Below, one piece after another: positions 7,883 to 17,400 of a DNA stretch of 64,000 nucleotides. Source of the stretch: Methylosarcina fibrata AML-C10 (GTDB lineage: Bacteria > Pseudomonadota > Gammaproteobacteria > Methylococcales > Methylomonadaceae); the NCBI RefSeq assembly GCF_000372865.1, contig NZ_KB889965.1, positions 1,075,902 to 1,139,901 on the forward strand, read 5' to 3'. Below the pieces are notes generated by a model. It had not been told where the DNA came from, ran no database searches, and was given only the letters and a program-made list of their open reading frames with translations. Every line of letters begins with the position of its first letter. The first letter of the stretch is position 1. Position numbers and translations under genes: made by a program.

Positions 7883-9481
7883 ATGACCGGTAAAAACGAC
7901 AATGATCATGCCGAGGACGCGACCCGAATCAGGCCTGCCGAAACCGAAGCCGACCTGAGCGACTCGTTCAGTGCGGACGGCAAGCAGGATACGGAAACGA
8001 TCGCCAATATCCGGCCCCTTTCGCAGCAACCGATCGTACCGAACAGCGACGCGACCGTCGTCATTCCCCCTGAAACGGCTGCTTCATCCCGGGAATTTCC
8101 CGATGCATTCGTGCAAAGCCTGGAAACGATCGCCGATCAGAGCGCCCGTCTTGCCTCCGCAGCCGAAACATCCGGCGATCACTCAAGCTTGCCCTCCCCT
8201 ATTCCGGCCGTCGGCTCGCTGATCAAGGATCGTTACCGGCTCAAGGAAGTGATCGGTCGCGGCGGCATGGGCACCGTGTTTCGGGCGACCGATCTGCTCC
8301 GGGAAGAAGCCGGGGATAAAGCCCCCGACGTGGCCATCAAGGTTTTGAATAAAGAGTTCCGCGACGATCCGGAACTTTTCGTCGCCTTACAAAGAGAAAC
8401 CGTAAAAACCCAGCAACTGGCGCATCCGAATATCGTTACCGTCTACAATTTCGACCGGGACGGCAAAACGATATTCATGGTCATGGAAATTCTCGAAGGC
8501 CAATCCCTCGGCCAGTACATCCGTAACCAGGCCCCGCAGGGCCTGCCTTTCAGGAAAGCCTGGCCGATCATCAAGGGCCTTTCGCTGGCCTTGGCTTATG
8601 CTCACAAACGCAACATCGTGCATTCCGATTTCAAACCGGGGAATGTTTTCATTACCCGTACCGGCGAGGTCAAGGTACTCGATTTCGGCATCGCCTGCGT
8701 CGCCGCGCATTCGGACGCCGCCTCCGGCAAGACGCTTTTCAATGCGCGGGATCTGGGCGCTTTGACGCCCGAATACGCCAGCCTCGAAATGTTCGAAAAT
8801 CAGCCGGCCGATCCACGCGACGATGTTTATGCACTGGGCTGCGTGGCTTACGAACTGTTGACCGGCAAGCATCCGTTCGGCCACATTGCCGCTCCGAAAG
8901 CGTGCGAAGTCGATTTACAGCCTCGGGCGATTCCCGGTTTGAAGCGGCGTCAGTGGCACGCGTTGCTGCATGCGCTCGCGTTCAAAAAAGAGCAGCGCAC
9001 GGCTTCGGTCCGGCAATTCATTAACGAAATGGAGCCACGCTCGTTGGCGCCGAAAATCATGGCCGGCGTCACGGCGCTGGCGCTGCTCGGAGCGGCCGGC
9101 GCTTACCTTTATCTCTACCATTATGGCGATCCCTGGGACAACGACATCATCGAGCTAACACCCGCGCAACAGCTCAAGATCAAGGATCTTCTGGAACTGG
9201 CGCAGATCCATTACGACGTCGGCTTCATCACTGCGCCTTCCGGCAGCAATGCGTTATGGGCGTATCGGCAGGTACTGGCCATCGACCCCTACAATAAACC
9301 GGCCAAGGCCGGGCTCGAAAAAATCGCCGATCTGTGCGAGCAACAGGCGCAGGAATTATTCGAACAGAACAATACGGCCGAAAGTCTGCTCAAGATTGAA
9401 GAAGGGCTGGAAGCGATACCGAAGCACGAAGGTCTCCTGGCGCTGAAAAAACGGATCCTGGAGCTGGAAGAACGGCAATAA
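7883..9481 (+). CDS. Membrane Ser/Thr protein kinase (PpkA-like) with HSD catalytic loop
   Basis: A 532-aa protein. A disordered N-terminus (1-110) precedes a kinase domain at about 118-385 with the glycine loop GRGGMGTVF, Lys153 (VAIKVL), HSDFKPGN (Asp249; the usual Arg of HRD is Ser), DFG (267-269) and an LTPEYAS activation segment. One transmembrane helix lies at about 392-411 and a C-terminal helical/TPR-like part follows. The ATG at 7883 is chosen because upstream in-frame codons overlap the caspase gene and look non-coding. Non-RD kinases of this kind do not need activation-loop phosphorylation in the usual way. It probably pairs with the phosphatase at 4717. Confidence 0.88.
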   Translation: MTGKNDNDHAEDATRIRPAETEADLSDSFSADGKQDTETIANIRPLSQQPIVPNSDATVVIPPETAASSREFPDAFVQSLETIADQSARLASAAETSGDHSSLPSPIPAVGSLIKDRYRLKEVIGRGGMGTVFRATDLLREEAGDKAPDVAIKVLNKEFRDDPELFVALQRETVKTQQLAHPNIVTVYNFDRDGKTIFMVMEILEGQSLGQYIRNQAPQGLPFRKAWPIIKGLSLALAYAHKRNIVHSDFKPGNVFITRTGEVKVLDFGIACVAAHSDAASGKTLFNARDLGALTPEYASLEMFENQPADPRDDVYALGCVAYELLTGKHPFGHIAAPKACEVDLQPRAIPGLKRRQWHALLHALAFKKEQRTASVRQFINEMEPRSLAPKIMAGVTALALLGAAGAYLYLYHYGDPWDNDIIELTPAQQLKIKDLLELAQIHYDVGFITAPSGSNALWAYRQVLAIDPYNKPAKAGLEKIADLCEQQAQELFEQNNTAESLLKIEEGLEAIPKHEGLLALKKRILELEERQ

Positions 9482-9584
9482 GAATATGGCTAAAAATAAC
9501 TTTCCTGACATGCCGCTTGATCGTTGCCAGGCTCTGCGGTTCGGGACGCAGAGCGTGGGAACCATGAGGGAATAACAGCCCTCC

Positions 9585-10397
9585 ATGCTTTCCCGTCTTT
9601 CAGTCCTTTATTGCGTGGCGTTTCTACTCACAGGCTGCGCCGCTCCCGAAACGCTTCTGAATCGGGAAGCCGAACGCCTGCATTTGACCCGTTCCGTCGT
9701 CCAGGGGACCGACTTTCAACATCTCGTTTACTTCCACAAGACGCACGATCAGGACGGCGAGCTGCACGTCTATCTGGACGGCGACGGTTCGCCGTGGCTT
9801 CGCCACCGGTTCGTATCCGGCAACCCCACCCCGCGCAATCCGCTCGTGCTCAGATTAATGGCGCAGGATCCGGCGCTTTCGGTTTATTTGGGACGTCCCT
9901 GTTATTTCGGTTTCGGCGCCAGGCCGCCCTGCTCCGCGATGCTTTGGACCGATCAACGCTATTCGAATACCGTCATCGATTCCATGATTGCGGCGCTCCG
10001 GAACATCCGTCATTTGTTGCGCTCCCAAAAAGCCGTATTGATCGGCTTCAGCGGCGGCGGCACCCTGGCGATGCTGATGGCCGAACGTCTGGAAGATGTC
10101 GACGGTATCGTCACGATCGCGGGTAATCTGGATCCCGACGCCTGGACCGATCGCCACCATTATGCTCCGTTGACCGGCTCGGAAAATCCGGCCAGGCATC
10201 CTCCCTTACCCGGCAGTATTTTTCAACTGCATCTTGCCGGTGAAAAAGACACGAACGTTTCCCCGGATTTAATCCGTTCCGCGTTGCAGCGTCAGCCGTC
10301 GCCGCAGTTAATCGTCCTGCCCGAGGCCGATCATGACTGCTGCTGGGAGCAACCGTGGCCTTTTATCCTGAAGAAAATCGACGCCGCGAGCCCCTGA
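9585..10397 (+). CDS. Alpha/beta-hydrolase lipoprotein
   Basis: A 270-aa protein with a lipoprotein signal (FLLTGC, Cys18) and an alpha/beta-hydrolase fold. The nucleophile elbow GFSGGG holds Ser156, an acid is probable in the LAGEKDTNV strand region, and His250 lies in PEADHDCCWEQPW. Substrate cannot be predicted. It ends the T6SS-associated cluster (103 bp after the kinase) and could be a periplasmic or surface esterase, or an accessory of the cluster. Confidence 0.75.
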   Translation: MLSRLSVLYCVAFLLTGCAAPETLLNREAERLHLTRSVVQGTDFQHLVYFHKTHDQDGELHVYLDGDGSPWLRHRFVSGNPTPRNPLVLRLMAQDPALSVYLGRPCYFGFGARPPCSAMLWTDQRYSNTVIDSMIAALRNIRHLLRSQKAVLIGFSGGGTLAMLMAERLEDVDGIVTIAGNLDPDAWTDRHHYAPLTGSENPARHPPLPGSIFQLHLAGEKDTNVSPDLIRSALQRQPSPQLIVLPEADHDCCWEQPWPFILKKIDAASP

Positions 10398-10461
10398 ATC
10401 CATACCGAATATCACTTATTAACAAGGACCGGTATAACTTTGATTTATAGTAATTTTAAGC

Positions 10462-10490
10462 TTGACAACCACTGAGCTTAGGGATTAAAT
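10462..10490 (+). promoter_or_regulatory. Sigma-70 type promoter for the autotransporter gene
   Basis: A perfect -35 TTGACA (10462-10467), a 17-bp spacer and a -10 TTAAAT (10485-10490) lie 45 bp before the start codon at 10535, which has an AAGGTAGG ribosome site. Confidence 0.6.
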
Positions 10491-10534
10491 CGGCGTTAAT
10501 GCATGTTCATCCATTTCAATCAAGGTAGGCCACT

Positions 10535-11815
10535 ATGCCAAAATCAATTCGAACGATCGGCTACGGGATTTTCGCTACGGGGGTCTATTTTTTCAATTCC
10601 GGCGTCTTTGCAGCCCAGGATCCTTGCGGCGCGGTTTTCAGCGATCTGGTTTCGAGCGAGTTTTCCGGATCGGCTGCGCAAAGAGATCTTGTCTCGACGT
10701 GCAGTCAGTTCGAAAATGCCGATGATCAATTGACGCCCTACCAGGCTCTCGCGCAATCGACCCTGACCCTTGCCATTGCCAATCAACAATTCCGTAATGT
10801 AAAAAATCGGCTCATGCTGTTGCGCCGCGGCCTGACCGGCGGGGTCGACCTCAGCGGATTAACCGATTCGTCCTTCCCGATCCTGCCTGCTTCATTTTCT
10901 CAATCAGGCATGCCCATTCTCGGCGGCGGCGCCGGCGACAAAGAAAGCCCGTTCGACCGATTGGGTCTGTTCGTCAACGGCAATTTCGGCGTCGGCGACA
11001 AGGACGGTACCGACAGGGAACTCGGCTTTGAATACGACAGCCAGGGCGTCACGGCCGGTCTCGATTACCGCTTTACCGATAATTTCGTATTGGGCACGAC
11101 CTTCGGATATAACTCGATAAGTTCCGATTTTGATGCTTCGAGAGGCAATCTGAATCTGAACGGGTACAGCTTTTCGATCTACAGCACCTATTACAACGAC
11201 GATTTTTATCTGGACAGCATCTTTTCAGGAGGCTGGAACGATTACGACACGCGCCGGCCCCTCCAGTTACCCGGTTTCAGTCAAACGGCAAACGGCAATA
11301 CCGAAGGCAACGATTATTCCTTCAATATTACCGGCGGCTACGACTTCCATCATGAAGGCTTGAATTATGGGCCTTACGGGCGGGTCAGCTACCAAAACAT
11401 CCGGATAGACGGCTATCGAGAAACGCCGTCTAATCCCGGCGCCCCCGGTTTCGGCAGCCTTGCGGCAATCGATAAACAAAATGCCGATTCGCTGCAAACC
11501 GCGTTAGGAGGACAGTTGTCCTATGCCGTCAGCACGTCGTTCGGCGTGTTGATGCCCACGGCCAGAGCGGAATGGATACACGAATTCCACGACGGCGGCC
11601 GGCCGTTGAGCTGGCGCTTCGGCAGCGTGCCAAGCCAATCGACGCCTTTCAGCAACGCGAGCGACGGCCCCGACCGTAATTTTGCGAACCTGGGTGCCGG
11701 TTTATCGGCCACGTTTACTCACGGCGCCTCGGCATTTTTGTTCTACGAAGCGATGGTCGGACGGGAGAATATTTCCGAACATTCGATCAACGCCGGCGTG
11801 CGCGCCGAATTTTAA
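10535..11815 (+). CDS. Autotransporter-type outer-membrane beta-barrel protein
   Basis: A 426-aa protein with a signal peptide (cleavage near VFAAQDP), a short helical N-terminal part (about 30-140) and then an autotransporter beta-barrel: repeating amphipathic strands from GLFVNGNFGVGD to the C-terminal GVRAEF ending in Phe, the outer-membrane insertion signal. There is no long passenger, so this is a barrel with only a small N-terminal module. It has its own promoter. Function is unknown; adhesin remnant or surface channel are possible. Confidence 0.82.
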   Translation: MPKSIRTIGYGIFATGVYFFNSGVFAAQDPCGAVFSDLVSSEFSGSAAQRDLVSTCSQFENADDQLTPYQALAQSTLTLAIANQQFRNVKNRLMLLRRGLTGGVDLSGLTDSSFPILPASFSQSGMPILGGGAGDKESPFDRLGLFVNGNFGVGDKDGTDRELGFEYDSQGVTAGLDYRFTDNFVLGTTFGYNSISSDFDASRGNLNLNGYSFSIYSTYYNDDFYLDSIFSGGWNDYDTRRPLQLPGFSQTANGNTEGNDYSFNITGGYDFHHEGLNYGPYGRVSYQNIRIDGYRETPSNPGAPGFGSLAAIDKQNADSLQTALGGQLSYAVSTSFGVLMPTARAEWIHEFHDGGRPLSWRFGSVPSQSTPFSNASDGPDRNFANLGAGLSATFTHGASAFLFYEAMVGRENISEHSINAGVRAEF

Positions 11816-11883
11816 CGGACGCTCTTTTCTTCCCGGTAGGCCGGAAAAGCGAAGCGCACTTTTGCCTCATGGGTATCCTGGGC

Positions 11884-11925
11884 ATCGGCGTGATGGATGC
11901 GCTTCGCTTATCCATCCTACGCAGC
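11884..11925. repeat. Short dispersed-type palindromic repeat
   Basis: GATGGAT (11892-11898) and ATCCATC (11910-11916) form a hairpin around GCGCTTCGCT, followed by CCTACG. This layout is that of the small intergenic repeats (GGATGGAT...ATCCATCCTACG) scattered through many proteobacterial genomes. It sits between convergent genes. Confidence 0.5.
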
Positions 11926-12009
11926 TTACTTGGTGGCGCCGGGATCCCCATGTCGCCACTGCTCAGACCTTCATCGACGAACTCGGCGCCGAAAAAATCA
12001 ATTCTCAAT

Positions 12010-14061
12010 CTAATCTATACATACTCCGCCTTCAACGGAGGCTTCTTTGGATAGGGAAGAGACGCCCCCGTCTTCATCGGATGCCGTAACAGTCACAGTG
12101 AAGCGGCTGACGTCGTCTTCCGAAATATAACCGTAGTCGTGTTCAATCGGTTGGCCGCTGGTCAATACTTCGCCGGGTTCGCCGTCGCCCCAATCGATCG
12201 TCGCGCTGAGGGTATCGTTGAGTTGTGCCGGATCGGAAAACACGATCGTCAACGACAATGGATTGGTTTCGGAAAAGCATGCAAGATTAGCCGGAGTAAA
12301 ATCTTCAATTCGGGGCGCCACGTTATTGACCGTTACCGTGGTGCTTGCCCAGCTCGATCCGGCCGAGCCCGTCACCCGCAACGTCACGGTATGAACGCTC
12401 GGACCGTCGGCGCCCGTAAAAGTGGGCGCCGCGCCCGACGTTTCAAAGCTACCGTTATTGTCAAGATCCCACGCAAACGTTAATTGATCCCCGTTCGGAT
12501 CGGAAGCGGCGGTGCCGTTCAGCGTAATCGAACTGCCTTCATTAACCGTATAAGGCCCGCCGGCATTGGCCACCGGCGGCTCGACCGGCGCCAGATCCTC
12601 GTCGATTCGGCCGTCTCCGTCGTCGTCCAGTTCGTTCAATAATTCTTCATCGATCTTGCGGTCGCAGTCGTTATCCAGTCCGTCGCCCTGCACGGTTTCC
12701 GTAGGCGTACACGGCTCGGCAATTTTGGCGAGCCGGCTTCCGCCGGGGTAACCGTACGAGTCGGAATTCGCAAAACCGTAGGCATAGACGCCTATAGGAA
12801 CATTCGAAGAAAGATGGCGAAGGGTATGCGCCCCGATAGCGACCGGAACCTGGGCTCCGGAATACCCTGTGTTCCCTATTGCGGTAAACGGTACAGCAAT
12901 CGATCGGTCATCCAACCGCAGTCCCGTCAGTTTATCGGTCGGAGCGACAATATTAAGGTAATTGTCAAAGGCAACCGGAGCCTCGAGCGGCGTACTGACG
13001 AGATAACTGGAGCCGAATTGCTCGGTCGGCGGGATGACGATCATGAAGGGATCGGAAACGACGTCGTCGACCGAGGTGCCTTTGGCATACTGCACGACCA
13101 GCGCCGGACCGCTGGTGGTAATGTGATGAAAGGTGCCGGAAGCCAGATCCACCTGCTCGAATTGTCCTTTTTTCAGCTCTGCGACGGTTTCGCCGTCGAT
13201 TTCGACCGCAGTTCCGTCATTCGCCGCCAGAATCCTGAAAATATCGCCTCCCGTCCGGCTTGCCGAAGGCGTAGTCAAAAACGAATTGCCCCAGGTATTG
13301 ACCGGTGGAATCTGTTCGACCAGATGATCGCAAGCCAGCGCCCTGTTGGGAACGATGCCGCATTGATGTCCGCCGAAAACGGAAACGGGTTTCGACGAGA
13401 TAATCACCGAACCCGTCAGATCGCCGAGCCGCCCGCCTTTGGCTTTGAACTGAATGCTCTCCAGGCGATTCAACGTAAAATGAGCAGACTTCTTCGCCCG
13501 GATCGATTTGACGTCGACTCCTTTGACGGTGGCTTTTTTGGGGGTAAACGTAATCTCCGTGCCATCCTGATGAGCAATGATCTGCAATTCGCTCGGCAAG
13601 GTTTTCTTGGCATTGGAAAACGAAGGAACGATGTATTCGGTGCCGGCGACATCGGTCGGCAGGCCGAGATAGGCGTCCGTGGTAAATTCTTTTTGATTCA
13701 AACCATAGACGACAAACTCGTCGCGGGCGGAGAGCAACAGCCCTTTGTTTTCTATGGTGCCGCTGCCGCTGGCGCGCAGTGAGATGGGCAAAGTGACGGA
13801 AGTGATTTCTTCCGGAACCACCGGAAAAGTCTTAGGACCAAATCCTCCTCCCTGCACCGTTACCCTGGTGGCGGTAGGGCCGGTGAGATAAAAGCTGATG
13901 GTGCCTCCGCCGTCATAATTTTCCATAAAGCCCAATACAAATTCCTTACCCTGATTATCCGGTGCGGCTAAAACCGATCCGATGAAGGCGCCCGCCAAAA
14001 CGAGTGTCAAGGTAAATGGATGCAGTATCCCAAGTGACCAGGATTTCAAGTTAAACTTCAT
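12010..14061 (-). CDS. Secreted IgGFc-binding-like protein with calcium-type repeats and PKD domain
   Basis: A 683-aa protein. A signal peptide (to about residue 34) is followed by a large N-terminal domain like the IgGFc-binding domain (GKEFVLGFMENY, FVVYGLNQKEFTTDAYLGLPT, GTEYIVPSFSN, FGGHQCGIVP). A linker of Asp-rich repeats comes next (GDGLDNDCDRKIDEE, DDDGDGRIDEDL), then a PKD domain (ANAGGPYTVNEG...WDLDNNG) and a final Ig-like domain. The ATG at 14061 has GGGGAG 8 nt upstream; an earlier TTG two codons away is less likely. It is probably an extracellular surface or adhesion protein. It lies downstream of the giant kinase in the same direction with a 358-bp gap. Confidence 0.78.
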   Translation of the reverse strand: MKFNLKSWSLGILHPFTLTLVLAGAFIGSVLAAPDNQGKEFVLGFMENYDGGGTISFYLTGPTATRVTVQGGGFGPKTFPVVPEEITSVTLPISLRASGSGTIENKGLLLSARDEFVVYGLNQKEFTTDAYLGLPTDVAGTEYIVPSFSNAKKTLPSELQIIAHQDGTEITFTPKKATVKGVDVKSIRAKKSAHFTLNRLESIQFKAKGGRLGDLTGSVIISSKPVSVFGGHQCGIVPNRALACDHLVEQIPPVNTWGNSFLTTPSASRTGGDIFRILAANDGTAVEIDGETVAELKKGQFEQVDLASGTFHHITTSGPALVVQYAKGTSVDDVVSDPFMIVIPPTEQFGSSYLVSTPLEAPVAFDNYLNIVAPTDKLTGLRLDDRSIAVPFTAIGNTGYSGAQVPVAIGAHTLRHLSSNVPIGVYAYGFANSDSYGYPGGSRLAKIAEPCTPTETVQGDGLDNDCDRKIDEELLNELDDDGDGRIDEDLAPVEPPVANAGGPYTVNEGSSITLNGTAASDPNGDQLTFAWDLDNNGSFETSGAAPTFTGADGPSVHTVTLRVTGSAGSSWASTTVTVNNVAPRIEDFTPANLACFSETNPLSLTIVFSDPAQLNDTLSATIDWGDGEPGEVLTSGQPIEHDYGYISEDDVSRFTVTVTASDEDGGVSSLSKEASVEGGVCID

Positions 14062-14067
14062 GATCAA

Positions 14068-14419
14068 ATCTCCCCAAGCTCTGTTGACGGATTAGCCGAC
14101 TGCACTTTTTAGGCGACCGGGATACACGATCCTGCTGCTTTATTTCATTTGTCTCATAGACTTTTCCAAACTCTTTGCCAAACACGGCATTGCCGGCCTT
14201 AATTTCATAAGGGCCGAGAATTCCGCTTGCTGAGATAAATTGCCTGAAAGAATGACATCCATGTTCTGTGGGCAAAGCTCATTCTGATCCAATTACGCTT
14301 GTTGCACAAGCTAAAAAGGATGGATAAACGGGCGGAAATTGTTTAAACAAGCTCGTCATGAAATCGAACCGATGAATGAGTCGTCCCGATACATACCTGG
14401 GAATTCGCCAATACTTGCG
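14068..14419. other. Intergenic region without recognisable gene
   Basis: A 352-bp interval between two genes on the minus strand. No convincing ORF, terminator with a T-run, or RNA gene is visible. It presumably carries the promoter of the IgGFc-like gene. Confidence 0.4.
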
Positions 14420-17400
14420 TTATTTATCCGGCAGGCAGACTTCGCTGCCGTCCTCGACGGTAACACAGGTAGAAGGCGGAGCCGTGACCGTGATGCTCCA
14501 GGTTCTTTGCGCCAGTTTTCCGGCTTTGTCGGATACTTTCAGAACCACTTTGTGCCGGCCTTCGGTTTGAGGTTTGTACAGCCAGCTTTTGCCATTCGAT
14601 TGCGACTGTCCGTCCAAAGTCCAGGCGTAAGTCAGTTGGTCGTCGGGATCGGGATCCGTGGCTTCCACGGAAAAATCGGTTGGCTTGCCCAGAAGCAGCT
14701 CCAGCTTCTGTTCGGAAGGCGTCATTTTGACGATGCTGGGGCCCTGGTTTTTACCTGAAGCAGCCTTGGTCCTCTTGTCGGCAGGAGCTTTTTCCGGCTC
14801 CTTGGCGGCCTCTTTACCGTCTGCCGACTGGTCCGGATCGCATGTTTCCTGGCTGTTAGCCGATGCCTCGCAGGTTTGGGAAGGCGCCGCCGCGACGACG
14901 AGCCAACTGCGTTTGGCCAGAGTTTTCTTTTTATCGGTAACTTTCAAGGATACCTTGTGTTTGCCTTTGACCTTGGGCTGATAAAGCCATGTTCTGTCCG
15001 AAGATTGTTTACGGCCGTCGAGAGACCAGAGATAAGCCGGCGGATGATCGGGATCACCGCCGGAGACCGCCACCGAAAAATGAACGTCATCGTCCAGGCT
15101 GAGCTCGATCTTGCCTTCCGGAGGATAAATTTCACCGATGGTTAAAGGTTGTTTTTGTTCGGCGGATTTTGTCTCCGTTTTCTGATCCGGTTTTTCCTTC
15201 GAGTTTTCTTTGGCGGCGGTTTCGGCAGGCTGGCCCTTTGCATCCTGCTTAGCCGGCGCCGCCGGATCCGGCAGACAAAGTTCGTCGTTTTCGTCCACGG
15301 TAACACAGGTGGCCGGAGGCGCGCTGACGGTCACGGTCCAGGATCGTTGTGCCGGCTTTCCGGACTTGCCGGACACTTTCAGGACTATCTTCCGCCGGCC
15401 TTCGATCTGGGCCTTGTAGAGCCAGGCATTACCGGAGGCAATTTCCTGTTTATCGAGAAACCATCGGTAGGTCAACGGCTCGGAGGGATCGCTGCCGGCG
15501 GCTTCCGCCGAAAAATTGATTTCACTTCCCAAAGAGACCTCAATCTTCTGTTCGGAAGGAGAGCTTTTGACGAGGCGAGGCACTCGGCTTTTCTCCGGCT
15601 CGCCGACAACAATATTCCAGATCTGTTTGGCCTGTAGATTTTCCTTGTCGGCCACCGTTACAGCGACGGTATGCTTGCCGGCTTCGTCCGCTTTATAGAT
15701 CCATCCGACGTTTTTCGATGTTTCCGTTCCGTCCAGAGTCCATGAATAGGTCATCCGGTCGTCAGCATCCGGATCCACGGCTTCGGCGGAAAAAATAACG
15801 GTTTCCTTTTTACGAAGCGCAACCGTCCCGCCGGCCGGCTCGAATTTGACGATTTGCGGAGGATGATTGACCGCTTTCACGGGGACGGGGGCGGGAGCGG
15901 GTGCCGGAGCGGGGGGGAGAACGGGAGCCGGATTCGGCCGCACGCTTGGAATGACTTTAATCTTCCAGATCTTCTGCAGGCTATGCCCTTGCCGGTCGGT
16001 AATCACCGCTTTGACCTCTTTGTCAGCCGTTTCCGATGGATTGAATACAGGTCGATAGGTCCATTGTTCGCTTTTTGCCTGTTCCTGCCCGTCCAGAAAC
16101 CAGGTGAAGTCGAGTTCGTCCTTGTTCCTGCCCGGCACTTCGACGGCAAAGGACTGGCTATGGCCGTCCAGTAAAAACAAGGCTTCCGCTTCGGGACTGA
16201 CTTTGCCTATCGCTAATTCGGATTGGGGAGGCGGTTCGGCCTTACGCTCTTCGACGAAAGCCGAATCGAAAAGCCAATACGCGACGATTAACAACCCGGC
16301 TACGGCCAGACCGGTCATCAAGCCTCTGCCGCCGCCGAAAAAAGAAAATACAGGCCGTTCATTTTGCTGCGGCTCTTTTGTAGAGACGACGGTTTTTTCT
16401 TCTTTCTGTTTATTTAAATCCGGCGCGCGCTGTGCGGCGACGGTGACGCATTCGAATGCCTGATACGCCTGTTCATAAAAATCGGCCGCTTTTTCATGAT
16501 TCTTGAAGGTGCTCCATTGCTGCGCCTGTTCCATCAAGCCGACGGCCCTGGTGAATTCTTCGCTATTACGGTGCCCGGATTCGAACCGTTCGGCGGCGGA
16601 ACGCTCTTTTTCCGCTTTCTGTTTAACAGTCAGCATGGTTTGCAGCTTGCGCTCGTTTTCAGCCTCCTGCCATAATTGCCGATAGATCTCGTGCGCTGAT
16701 TGAAACGCCATCAGAGCCTGTGTGTAAGCTTTCTGATCGACACAGTCTTCCCCGCTCTGGTAGGACAGAAGCGCCTGTTGAAAGACTTCCCGTTCCGTAT
16801 CCACGCCCGCTTCAGTCGCCAGGCGCCGGAACTCGTCGGCCTGCTCCCGCGCCTGTTTTATCAGATCCAGTCCGCTTTGGCGGGCACGGACGAAACATTC
16901 GACGGCGCAATCGTACAGATCCCTGGCTTCCGCATACGCTTCCTTTTTCAAGGCCGCATCGGCCCGTGTCCGGCTTTGCACGGCCTGTTCAAACAGATCG
17001 GAGAAACGCTCTTTCGCATCGGCCGCCACCGCTTCCTCGAAGGCTTCTCGCGCCCGCGCCTGAGCAGCCTCCGCTTCCTCTTTTCGTGTCCTGCGGGCGG
17101 CTAACTCGCAGGCGTCCTTGAACAAACGCATCGCCTCGCCGTAGGTGTCGTAAGATCGAATATGGCACGACTGTTCCCATAATTCCTCGGCTTCCAATAC
17201 CGAAATGAGCCCTTTGTGGTAAAGCGTGCCGGCGTAATCGGGCGCCTGAAGTTCCTTGGCCTGCTGCTGAATCGAAGCGATTTCCGATTTGAGCTGTTGA
17301 TGCCTTTCGAGCACGGACTGGTCAAAATATTCCCTGGCTTTTTTAAAGTGCTCCAGGGCATCCTGAAACTTGCCATTGTCCAGAAACTCCTGTCCTCGAG

